Assembly (NCBI GenBank): GCA_037176905.1
Contig: JBBBWG010006780.1
Location: 1 to 64,000, forward strand
Reading direction: 5' to 3'
From: Azolla pinnata
Taxonomy: Eukaryota > Streptophyta > Polypodiopsida > Salviniales > Salviniaceae
Length of the DNA stretch: 64,000 nt
Below are positions 1 to 10,070 of this stretch, piece by piece. The position numbers were made by a program, and so were the translations under genes. Position 1 is the first letter of the stretch. Each line of letters starts with the position of its first letter. A model generated the notes under the pieces. That model ran no database searches, was not told the DNA's origin, and saw only the letters and a list, made by a program, of their open reading frames with translations.

Positions 1-830
1 GATTACGTAGGAAGAAGCATCTAAGCACAATGCATGATGCACACAAGGATGTCGATGAGGATGATGATGAGAGTGAGGATGAAGATGATGGCGGTGGTGA
101 GGATGATGAGGATGCTAATGCTGATGCTGATGCTGAGGATGATGTTGATGATGGTGGTGGTGATGATGATGATGATGATGATGATGATAATGATGATGGC
201 GGTGATGATGACGATTATGATGATGATTATTATGATGACGATGATGATGGTGATTATGATGATGATTATGATGATGATGGTGATGATGATGGTGATGATG
301 ATTATGATGATGATTATGATGATGATGATGATAATAATGATGATGATGATGATGATGATGGCGATAGCGACGGTGACGACGATGACCGATGACGATGACT
401 TGGTGTGGCTCTGCAACAACTGGCTAACAAGGGGACACGATTCGACAGAAGCGAGAATTTTGTCGATCCATACGCATACGTACACATGTGTGCATTTGCA
501 TGTCTGTGTGTACAGGGAGCGGAAATCTAGTGTCGTACTTCCGTTCCGACAAGAAAAAAAGGAAGGAGAAGAAGATGAGGATGAGGACGAGGACGATTGT
601 GATGGTGATGGTGGTGATAGTGGTGATGGTGACGGTGCTGGTGATGTTGTTGATGGAGGTGATGATGATGATAGTGGGTACAACGGCGATGATGATGATG
701 GTGGTGGTGGTGATGATGATGATGGTGGTGGTGATGGTGATGATGTCGACAACAGCGATGATGATGATGATGGTGATGATGGTGGAGATGATGAGGTCGT
801 TTCACGCTATCCTCTCTCATAGTATGATAT
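1..830. repeat. GAT/GGT trinucleotide-rich tract
   Basis: Almost the whole stretch is degenerate (GAT)n with GGT interruptions, broken around 390-570 by about 180 bases of ordinary sequence. Every frame is therefore open for long distances and would translate to runs of D, M, I or H. I see no gene here: the frames lack codon structure and no family is recognisable. Confidence 0.9.
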
Positions 831-1010
831 GATATGCATACTTGTATGTGTGTGCATGTATGTATGTACATGCGAGTTGATATGAGCCCATATATATGTA
901 GGTATGTATGTATGTGTGATATGTATGTATGGTATGCATGTACATATATGAGCCCATACGTATGTATGTATGCATGCATGTATGTATGTATGTGTATGAG
1001 CCCGTCCTAC
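831..1010. repeat. TATG/CATG tetranucleotide microsatellite
   Basis: Degenerate (TATG)n with CATG and a recurring 'TGAGCCCA/G' phrase spaced by about 60 bases (near 882, 949 and 997), so the tract is partly a minisatellite built on a microsatellite. No coding signal. Confidence 0.8.
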
Positions 1011-1749
1011 ATGCATCACCCCACACACCGCATGTATGCATCGCTTCAGGCCAAAGGCTAAAAGGAGGCGAAGGGTTGATTAAACTCGATTTATGTGTTG
1101 AATCACACACGATCACTATGACCTTTCAGTATGTCTTAGATCCGAGAAATAACAGTCCTCAAGACACAACAACAACGGCAGATGAGTTTTGCACGAATGG
1201 ATCAGTTGCGAGTGTGTCTGACGATAATATCGTGCATCCAAATCGAAACGGTCCGAAACGTTTGGCTGACTGCTAGCAGATCATACCGTTGAAGGGACAA
1301 TAAATATATGATGACCTCGCAAGTCATGAGGCAAATGAGAGAAATGCAAGGCTTTCGTTTCCATCACATTGGGAAGAATGGGCCTTTTGTCCGCCTTCGA
1401 TTTTCGACACACACCGATATGGAGCTTTACACATGCAGCACGGCTTGTTTCCTCCACCGATCGCGTCGAGAGAAATCGACGCGAAACGATCTATCTAGGA
1501 AACTAATTAAGCCTGTAAGTCTATGCGGTTTTTGCTATGTGAATCTGGGGAAGGATATTGTTCTGGAGGAAACAGAACGCGCACGATCATCGATCGGAGA
1601 TTGGAGAATTTAGGGTTTAGGGTTTAGGGTCATGAACGGCCCGCCTTCCAAAGTTGGCGACCATTCCCATGGATGCATGGATTGGATGGCCTTTGGGACT
1701 CCAAATGCACTCACTCCACGAACGCATACATACATCACACATACATCAC

Positions 1750-1782
<33 letters not shown>

Positions 1783-1967
1783 GAATGAACCATACCCTCA
1801 CAAGGTGCAAACGCAATCGAGAATGATTCGAGCATTCGAGATCGACCGATCACGAGAAGTATGTGCTTCAGACGGTAGATTTAATTCGAATGTTTGCGGT
1901 CTAGGAAATAGAAACAAATCTTTCGGAGGCAGAAATTACGATTTTTCTTTTCCCGCAAAGCAAGAAA
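1011..1967. other. intergenic, no gene recognised
   Basis: Mostly single-copy sequence with short open frames on the plus strand that match nothing I know. It holds three perfect TTTAGGG units at 1609-1629 and a short (CATA)n microsatellite at about 1728-1782. I see no splice-consistent exon set. Confidence 0.5.
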
Positions 1968-2049
1968 AGCACATAACATTCGCAAACGTTTGCAAAAACT
2001 TACATTCGTGTTTGCACAACCAAGAAGCTTGCGAACGTTACGTCCTATG
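1968..2049 (+). mobile_element. MITE-like foldback element, copy 1
   Basis: An 82-base segment whose reverse complement recurs, at roughly 88% identity with one 2-base indel, at 38204-38283. The outer parts are inverted repeats of each other: the left end reads CATAACATTCGCAAAC and the right end, reversed, CGTAACGTTCGCAAGC. A GCAAACGTTTGC palindrome sits inside. There is no coding capacity. A tiny non-autonomous terminal-inverted-repeat element is the simplest reading; the superfamily cannot be told and I did not find a clear target-site duplication. Confidence 0.5.
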
Positions 2050-2880
2050 CATACATGCGCACACATGCGCACGCATACATTCACACGCACAACATACATA
2101 CATGCATGCATAGGCATACATGCGTGCATCACACGCATCCACACATCCATACATGCAGACACGCATGCACACATGCATACATGCAGGCACACGTGCTCGC
2201 ATGCAGACACACATGCACACATACATACACATGCATGCATGCATCACACACATTCATGCATGCATCACACACACATACACACATGCACACATGCGTGCAC
2301 ATGCAGACACGCATGCACACATGCATACATGCAGAGACGCATGCACACATGCACACATGCACGCATGCAGACACACATACACACATGCATACACATGCAC
2401 ACATACAAACGCATGCATGCATGCATCACACGCATGCACACATGCGCACACACACGCACATGCACACATGCATCCATGCAGACACACATGCACACATGCA
2501 TACATGCAGACACACACACACACACACATACACATGCATGCATGCATCACACACATGCACACATGCACACATGCGCGCACACGCAGACACGCATGCACAC
2601 ATGCACACATGCATCCATGCAGACACGCATGCACACATGCATACATGCAGGCACACATGCACACATGCACACATGCAGACACACATGCAGACACGCATGC
2701 AGACACACATACACACATGCATACACCTGCACACATGCATACACATGCATGCATGCATCACACGCATGCGCACATGCGCACGCACACACACATGCACACA
2801 TGCATCCATGCAGGCACACATGCACGCACGCACGCATGCATGCATGCATGCCACACCACATGCACACATACATACATAGA
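2050..2880. repeat. CACATGCA/CATGCATG satellite-like tract
   Basis: Roughly 830 bases of alternating purine-pyrimidine CACATGCA and CATGCATG words, with higher-order phrases such as 'GCATGCATGCATCACAC' returning several times. All six frames are open over long distances and translate to C/H/M/T-rich strings, which is repeat behaviour and not coding. The same base word dominates 49830-50560 and 51150-51465. Confidence 0.9.
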
Positions 2881-2990
2881 TTACGAAGCCCTAGGGCGGA
2901 CATTCCCTCGTGGCCGGCCGGCGGAAGACCGTTCCCACCCGGCCGCTCGGGAAAACAACAAAGAACACGGACACAAGAAACCGCCGCCCT
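2881..2990. other. short unique stretch between arrays
   Basis: About 110 bases of GC-rich single-copy sequence separating the CATG tract from the telomere-like array. No feature seen. Confidence 0.5.
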
Positions 2991-3185
2991 AGGGTTTAGA
3001 GCTTAGAGCTTAGGGCCTTAGGGTTTAGGGTTTTTAGGCCTTAGGGCTTAGGGCTTAGGGCTTAGGGCCTTAGGGGTTAGGGCCTTAGGGCTTAGGGCTT
3101 AATAGGGCTTTAGGGTTTACGGCTTGGGGTCTAAGGCTTTAGGGTTTAGGGCTTTGGGTTTAGGGTTTAGGGTTTAGGGTTTCGG
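2991..3185 (+). repeat. degenerate telomere-like array (TTAGGGC/TTTAGGG)
   Basis: About 25 telomere-like units reading TTAGGG, TTAGGGC, TTAGGCC and TTTAGGG. Plant telomeres are TTTAGGG, but this array mixes variants freely and lies inside a window that continues into ordinary genes, so it is an interstitial array and not a chromosome end. Confidence 0.85.
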
Positions 3186-3929
3186 GTTTTATGGGCACGT
3201 GGCGAGGGTGTATATATACACACACATGCACATGCACAAACATCATGCCCGACAGCGCCAATGATACGCACGCGTGCATGCATGCATGCGCCTCCTCCTC
3301 CTCCTCCTCCTCCTCGAGTTCGAATGATTCCGAGGGCATGGAAGTTCAACACGAGATCGACAAAAGGGCCGCGGAACCGCCCTCGGACCCGTTGTGTCTA
3401 GCAAGAAAGGCTCTCTTGCGCATCGCGGTCGCACTCGCTCTTGTTTCATTGGGCAAAGGCTGGAAGAAGAAGAAGAAGAAGAAGAAGAAGAAGAAGAATC
3501 AAGAAGTAAGAAGCAAGAAGCAAGAAGCAAGAAGCAAGAAGCAAGAAGAAGAGGAGGATTTGCTGGTCGGGCGTAAGCCGGACATTGGGCAGCTTCGACC
3601 CGGACACTTTGTTTTTGGGGGTGCCAGCGGGGCCCCGACTTTAGGGCGCTCAACGGTTGCGATCGATCGATCGATCGATCGATCGAGAAAAACACGGATT
3701 CGTCGAGAGAATCGCTGCGATCGCGCTCTTCTCCCTTCTCTCGGATTCGATTCCACAGTGCACCCACAGGAAGCGAATCATTTTTCGGGCTGCCGTATCG
3801 ATCATCCCCCTCGAATCGATGCCTTCTCTTTCTTCTTCTTCTTCTTTTCTCGTTCGCTTAGCTCAGTCGGGGAAAGACCGGAAGCATCGAGTTGATCGTG
3901 AAACGGGGCGATGAATCCGGGCTCGTGGT
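3186..3929. repeat. microsatellite mosaic (CTC, GAA, GATC)
   Basis: Contains (CTC)n at about 3289-3316, (GAA)n grading into AGCAAGAA units at about 3464-3560, and a GATCGATC block at about 3660-3685. The long open frames across it are low complexity on both strands. I see no gene. Confidence 0.7.
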
Positions 3930-4400
3930 GGTCAGTCAGATGGCGGATCGGATCGGATCGATGGACCCTAAACCCTAAACCCTAAACCCTGAAACCAGAT
4001 GGCAGATCGGATCGGATCAGATGGACCCTTAAACCCTAAACCTTGAACCAGTCGGCAGATCGGATCGGATCAGATGGACCCTGAACCAGATGGCAGATTG
4101 GATCGGATCGGATCGATGGACCCTGAACCCGATGGCAGATCGGATCGGATCGATGGACCCCGAACCAGATGGCAGATCGGATCGATGGATCGAGGGCTGA
4201 AGACGGATCGGATGGTCGGATCTTGGAATCGGATCCGAATCGGAATCGGATTGGATTCGAACGACAGATCGAGCAGATGGATCAGCAGCTGGAGACAAAT
4301 CGTATTGGATCGGATCGGATCGGGTCGGATCGGATGGATAGATCGGGGGCCGATCGGATCAGATCGGATCAGATCGATCGATCGATCGATTCGCGACACC
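3930..4400. repeat. GGATC-rich satellite with embedded telomere words
   Basis: The unit is roughly GGATCGGATCAGATGG followed by a CCCTAAACC or CCCTGAACC phrase. The left end (3966-4048) keeps true CCCTAAA repeats. To the right the telomere word decays to a single CCCTGAACC per unit and then disappears, leaving GGATCGGATC. This looks like a satellite that grew from a telomere-like seed next to GGATC repeats. Confidence 0.75.
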
Positions 4401-4760
4401 ACTTCATCATCATCATCATCTTCATCTTCTTCTTCTTCTTCTTCTTCTTCTTCTTCTTCTTCTTCTGGGCCTCTGTTTCTAGCCCCTTTCCTCCCCAAAT
4501 TTGACCATAGCCTTTTTTGGAGACACTCTTCTTCCTCAACTTCTTCTTCTTCTTCTTTCTTCTTCTTCTTCATCCTCAGGAACAACATCTTCTTCTTCTT
4601 CTTCTTCTTCTTCTTTCTTCTTCTTCAGGAAGAACTTCTTCTTCTGCTTCTTCTTCTTTCTTCTTCTTCTTCTTCAGGAAGAACTTCTTCTTCTTCTTCT
4701 TTCTTCTTCTTCTTCAGGAAGAACTCCTTCTTCTTCTCCTTCTTCTTCTTCCTCCGACAG
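4401..4760. repeat. TTC trinucleotide tract with 'AGGAAGAAC' phrases
   Basis: (TTC)n interrupted about every 40-60 bases by AGGAAGAAC or AGGAACAAC, giving a loose higher-order repeat. It ends about 400 bases before the NPH3 start codon and may lie in its promoter or 5' leader. Open frames here translate to poly-F, poly-S or poly-L and are not genes. Confidence 0.8.
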
Positions 4761-5165
4761 CTCCCACTGTTCTGCCTGGGCCCTCCATCCTCATGCCCTT
4801 TCTTCCCTTTTTTTCTCCATTCCCTTCGATTATGCTTCTCTACCCCACCCTCTTCTTCAATCCCTCCGTCAGATCTTCTCCTTCGCCCCTCCCCACCCTC
4901 TCAAGACCTCCAAAATCATTCTCTCTGTCTCTTCTCTGTCGGCTCTCCTCTTCTTTTCCATCTGTTTCTTGCTCTGACATGTCTCCCCTCCTTCCTCCCG
5001 CACCATTTCATCGCCCATTCTGCATGCGCTTCTTCTTCTTCTTCTCCTTCTTCTTTTGATTCTCGTCCTTGTGTAGCGATCGTGCTCCAATCGTAAGCAG
5101 CTAATACAAATACTAGAAGTGGTGATCCCTGCAAACGCATACCGAGCTCGCTCCAGTTGGGCGAC

Positions 5166-8100
5166 ATGAAGTTCATGAAGCTCGGCTCCAAGCCAGACAT
5201 CTTTCAAGCGCTGGGCGATGACATAAGGTTTTTGTCCCTCTTCCCTCCTCCCTGCTCCTTCCTGCCTAATCCGATCCCTTTCCGCACTTCTTTGTACATC
5301 TCTACATACACGATCAACAGATGATCCATTCCCGGTCGTGAGGTTGCTCGGCCTTTTCTGCTTTGCTTTTTCAGGTCCGTGTCCTCAGAGATTGCGAGCG
5401 ACTTTGCTGTGGTTGTGCATGGAATCACATTCCACCTTCACAAGGTACATCCATCTCTGCTGCTGCTGCCCAGATTCGAGGTGGCCTTACCTGCAAAGGC
5501 CCATCTTTCCTGCCTTTGCACAACATGCATGCGCGCGTGTGTCTGAATGGTGATCTATGCATGCATATAATGTCGGTACGAATGCAAGTCTTCTGTGTGT
5601 TCTGTGTCGATCAGCTCAACGTTGATTAGAGAAGCAGCAGGCTTGGAAGGAGTGCGTGTGACAAGAGCTGAGCTCCATAACATCTAGAAACAAAAACCGA
5701 GCTTCAGAGAAGCATACATCCAGCTTGTACGATGTGTGTGCACAACATACTTCTGCTTTAGTGCGTCTGTGTATATATGCATGTAAGAGAATAGGTTTTC
5801 TAATAAGCATAGGAATATTGCTGTTTTGGGTTTTCGGCGATTGTGTTGGAGAATGGGTTCTTCAACAAGCATAGGATATGGCTGGTTTGGGTTTTCGATG
5901 ATCGATTGCGCTGAAGAATGGGGTTTCTTCAGCAAGCATAGGCTGTTGCTGTTTTGGGTTTTCGGCGCTTGTGTTGAAGAATGGGGTTTTTCAGCAAGGA
6001 TAGGGTATTGCTGTTTTGGGTTTTCAGCAATTATGTTGGAGAATGGGGGTTTTTCAGCAAGCATAGGGTATTGCTGTTTTGGGTTTTCAGCAATTGTGTT
6101 GGAGAATGGGTTTTTCAGCAAGCATAGGGTATTGCTGTTTTGGGTTTTCGGCGCTTGTGTTGAAGAATGGGGTTTTTCAGTAAGCATAGGATATTGCTGT
6201 TTTGGGTTTTCAGCAATTGTGTTGGAGAATGGGGGGTTTTCAGCAAGCATAGAGTATTGCTGCTTTGGGTTTTCAGCAATTGTGTTGGAGAATGGGTTTT
6301 TCAGCAAGCATAGGGTATTGCTGTTTTGGGTTTTCAGCAATTGTGTTGGAGAATGGGGGTTTTTCAGCAAGCATTAGGGTATTGCTGTTTTGGGTTTTCA
6401 GCAATTGTGTTGGAGAATGGGTTTTTCAGCAAGCATAGGATATTGCTGTTTTGGGTTTTCAGCAATTGTGTTGGAGAATGGGTTTTTCATCAAGCATAGG
6501 ATATTGCTGTCTTGGGTTTTCGGCAATCGATTGCGTTGTGCACATATGTACTGGTCTTTTGGCAAAAAGAAAGTCTTTAGAGAAGTAGCAGATCAGCCTA
6601 GTTCATGCATCTGCGGGGCGATGGCAGTGTTCATTCCCCCATGATTGATCTCTTTGTCAGCAGCAAGGTCATAAGCCCTCCTTGTTCTTTCCATGTGGGT
6701 ACAGTTCCCTCTACTGTCGAAGAGTGCAAAGCTACAGAAGCTGGCTTCGAAAGCTCCCCACGAGAGCACATGCATGGTGCACATCGATGATTTCCCGGGC
6801 GGTGTCGAGACCTTCGAGATCTGCATGAAGTTCTGCTACGGGATCAAGATCACGGTGAATGCGTACAATGTCGTCGCGGTGCGATGCGGCGCCGAGCATC
6901 TCGAGATGAGCGAGGCCTGCGAGAAAGGAAACCTCATCTCCAAGGTAGAATCCTTCCTGAACTCTTACATTTTCCATGGTTGGAAAGACTCCATCGTCGC
7001 TCTCAAGAGCTCGAGACCCCTTGCGCCATGGGCCGAGGAGCTTCAAGTGGTAAGCCGGTGTATAAACTCCATTGCAGCCAAAGCGATCATCAATCCTTCC
7101 AAAGTGGATTGGTCCTTCACTCAAACGAGGGGGATCGGAGGAAGAAATGGGAAGGAGCATCCTAACTCTGAGATTACTGCGCATAGCCCACCTTGGAGCA
7201 ATGGCAAACACGCCCATCATGCCGATGCCCAATGGTGGATCGAAGACATAGCTGAGCTGGAGATCGACATGTATTCCGACGTGCTGGTAGCTATCAAGGC
7301 ATCTGACAAAATTCCACCCAGGATCATAGGAGAAGCCATCGAGTTTTATTCCCTGAAATGGCTGCCAATCCTCGGGGATGAGCAACAGTTTGAGGAGATC
7401 GTGAAGCAAAAGGAAAACAAAGGGCTCAATGGGTCTTTCCCGAAAGAGCATCAGCTTTTGGAAAGGATCATTTGTCTTCTTCCTGGGGAGAAAGGCTGTA
7501 TGTCTTGCAGCTTCTTGCTAAAGATGTTGAGAGTAGCAAGTTTTCTCGGGGTATCGAGCCAATCGATGAACGAAATAATAAGAAGGGTAGGTTTGCAGCT
7601 CGAGGAGGCATCGGTGACTGACCTCCTTATACCTTGCTTTTCAGTCCAGAGCACCACGTCGCTCTATGATGTGGATCTAGTGCAATCAATAGTTGAAGAG
7701 TTTGCGATGCAAGATCAGAGCCCCGGAGCTAGCCCTGTTCATGAGAGCATGAAGCCCAAGAAAAGGCGGACAAAATCAGCCGAGAACATAAATCTGGTGG
7801 ATAGCCGGAGATCAGCGTCGACAACTCACAGTTCGAAGCTCAGAGTTGCGAAGCTCATCGATAACTATCTCGCAGAGATCGCGATCGATCCTTGCCTCGA
7901 GATCCCCAAATTCATCGCCCTGGCGAAGTCTATTCCGAGCTTTGCGAGGCCGATGCACGATGGCATTTACAGGGCAGTCGATGTCTACTTGAAGGTATGT
8001 GGAACTGCTTGCTTACTTATGCTAGGAAGGTAACAAACGATCCGAAGCTTGATGAAAAACTGCTGAATAAATGGTGACTTCACTCTAAATCCAACAAACC

Positions 8101-9069
8101 CAAACGTATGATATGCACGCATTGTATCTGGTGATTGTTGACTCGCCATGGTAATACACCTCATACAAATCTAAAAACTTCACCTTTTATTTCTGTTTTC
8201 CTTTCTCAGGGAACGATAATACACTACGCATGAATCCAGAAAACCTTTTCTTTTTTTTGCTTTTGATTTCCTCCATCAAATGATAGTAGACCTTACATGG
8301 ATTCCAAAAACTGTCTTTTTTGCCCACGTCGAATGGTAATACACCTTGCATGAGTCCAAGAAACAAGTAAATTTCTTTTCTCCCCTTCATGGAATATAGT
8401 TATTAACCTTGTGTGAATCTAATGACCGCCGCCTTCTTCTGAATCAGATGGTAAACACAACTTGTATGAATCCCAAAAAGCTTGATTTTTGCTCTTCTCT
8501 ATCTCGTATTGAAGTACTCCACCACCACAACTGAGATATTAACGATGCCAAAGCGTTTGGTGGTTGTATGACAGAAGCATCCAGGGGTTTCGAAGAGCGA
8601 AAGGAAAAGACTGTGCAGGCTTCTGGATTGCAAGAAGCTCTCGATGGATGCGTGTATGCACGCGGCTCAGAACGAGCGCTTGCCTCTACGGACGGTGGTG
8701 CAGGTGCTCTTCTTTGAGCAAGTGAGGAATACAGTCAACAACAACGGTGCAGCGAGCCTGAATGACTTGCCTAGCAGTGTAAAAGCACTAATGTCACCAG
8801 CCCAGCCTGAGACCTCGGATTCGCATGAGGGTACTTCCGGCGGGGTCGAGGACAAGTGGGAAGAGGTCCAGCAAAACTTTGAGGCTTTGCAAAGAGACTT
8901 GGCTAGCATGAAAATGAAGCTCTCGGAGGTGGGGAAGAACCACAGCGGCGCGGACCAAGATAGCGCCAGAAGCATCTCATCGTCGAAAACCAAGAAGTTC
9001 CTGTCGAGAATATGGCCAGCGCGAGGCTACGTGGATCATAACTCGAATCTGAAGAGCTGTGTAAGATGA
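5166..9069 (+). CDS. BTB/POZ-NPH3 domain protein
   Basis: Four exons: 5166-5227, 5375-5444, 6705-7994 and 8575-9069; all phases agree, giving 638 codons plus a TGA stop. The start [11 protein letters not shown] is the signature start of many plant NPH3/RPT2-like proteins. A BTB/POZ fold spans roughly residues 25-125 ([19 protein letters not shown]). The NPH3 domain runs from about 220 ([13 protein letters not shown]) to about 525 ([14 protein letters not shown], then FFEQVR). A probable coiled coil follows near 580-610 ([15 protein letters not shown]). Family members act as substrate adaptors of CUL3 ubiquitin ligases or in plasma-membrane phototropin and auxin-transport signalling; the particular subfamily cannot be named. 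Introns 2 and 3 both carry tandem arrays. The last codons (LKSCVR) overlap a possible donor (TGT|GTAAGA), so a further 3' exon is conceivable. Confidence 0.93.
5820..6530. repeat. 12-copy ~62-bp minisatellite in NPH3 intron 2
   Basis: The word GTTTTGGGTTTT (sometimes GGTTTGGG or GCTTTGGG) recurs near 5823, 5884, 5951, 6013, 6076, 6137, 6199, 6262, 6323, 6387, 6448 and 6509, a period of 60-68 bases. Copies from the middle are nearly identical and the outer ones diverged. Because the unit lacks stops in one frame on each strand, it produces a 183-codon frame on plus and a 228-codon frame on minus. Both are artefacts, since the array lies wholly between NPH3 exons 2 and 3. Confidence 0.93.
8150..8480. 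repeat. degenerate ~60-bp tandem repeat in NPH3 intron 3
   Basis: Six diverged copies begin near 8150, 8214, 8281, 8335, 8395 and 8451. Each starts with a GGTAATACACC-like word followed by a CATGAATCCA-like word and a pyrimidine-rich tail. It is unrelated in sequence to the array in intron 2. Confidence 0.75.
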
Positions 9070-9197
9070 TAGAAAGATCCTCTCTCTCTACATATACATA
9101 TATATATATATGCATATATACATTCTATATACATAGATACATAGATACATACTTTGTCTAAGGCAATCATCTTCCTTAGGTATTATGATGACATGGT

Positions 9198-9200
9198 TCT

Positions 9201-9272
<72 letters not shown>
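9198..9272. repeat. (CT)n microsatellite
   Basis: About 36 uninterrupted CT dinucleotides in the 3' flank of the NPH3 gene. Confidence 0.95.
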
Positions 9273-9273
<1 letters not shown>

Positions 9274-9920
9274 CTCTCGGCATGTAATCTCCAAAAATAT
9301 CTAGAAATCTAATAACTTGATGCTTTGGTTTTTTTATTTGCAGTGTTCTTGAGTCTCAAAGTCGGATCGCATGGCATCATTTTTTTTCTAGCAAAGCTAT
9401 AGAAGATTATCATTGTGAAGAGATTGTGCACATTATTAATTACAGTTAGCTAAGCATAGACATTGTATTTCTCCTCCTCCTCCTCTTCTTCTTCTTCTTC
9501 TTCTTCGCTCTACTCTACTAGCTCAGAGAGTTCAGAAGCAGGGGGATATGACTACACTTGGGGTGTATATGTTGAAATTCTGCAAGCAGCAGCATTGTTA
9601 GAAACTCTCATTTTTCCTTCTCCCCAGATATCCATGTATTTCTAGTAATAAAAAAAAATCTGGAAAGGACTGATGAAAGATGGGAAGTCTTTTCTTGAAA
9701 TGACTAGCATAAGCGTTGATGAAATCTGGGATGATATCGTATGCCCCTTTTTGGAAGGAAATTGGTACTGATGGTACACTTGTGTTCACCGGAACTTTCT
9801 TGTTTGTCTGGGACATAGGGTTGATCTGTCAAGGTTTCTTTTGAGGCGGCATTAGACATAGCTGGAGCAACCAGGGATTGGGAGCAATTAGGTTTTAGGG
9901 TATAGACTAGCCATGAATGC

Positions 9921-10070
9921 AGAATTGAAGGGGAAAGGTATAGCAATGTATGCAGTGTAAAAAAGGTGGCATAATTGAAGAAGAGAAGATATAGCAATGT
10001 ATGCAGTATAAAAAGGCAGCATAATTGAAGGGGAGATCTAGCAATGTATGCAGTATAAAATGGCAGCCTG
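9921..10070. repeat. three-copy ~54-bp tandem repeat
   Basis: Three copies of a unit with the words AATTGAAG, TAGCAATGTATGCAGT and TAAAA, separated by short variable spacers. Confidence 0.8.

Noticed and set aside
21-830. Several overlapping frames encoding Asp-, Met-, Ile- or His-rich proteins
   Set aside because: They are the reading frames of a GAT/GGT repeat; all strands and frames stay open and no non-repetitive coding segment exists.
1990-3006. 338-codon and other long His/Thr- or Cys-rich frames
   Set aside because: Produced by CACATGCA tandem words that lack stops; the frames overlap each other on both strands.
2991-3185. A true chromosome end
   Set aside because: The array is degenerate, flanked on both sides by other sequence and followed by genes, so it is interstitial.
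3191-5096. Long Ser-, Phe- or Lys-rich frames, including a 340-codon one
   Set aside because: They run through GAA, GGATC and TTC microsatellites; no conserved motif and no splice logic.
5684-6370. 228-codon minus-strand frame resembling a repeat protein
   Set aside because: It is the 62-base minisatellite in NPH3 intron 2; the host gene is on the other strand and splices around it.
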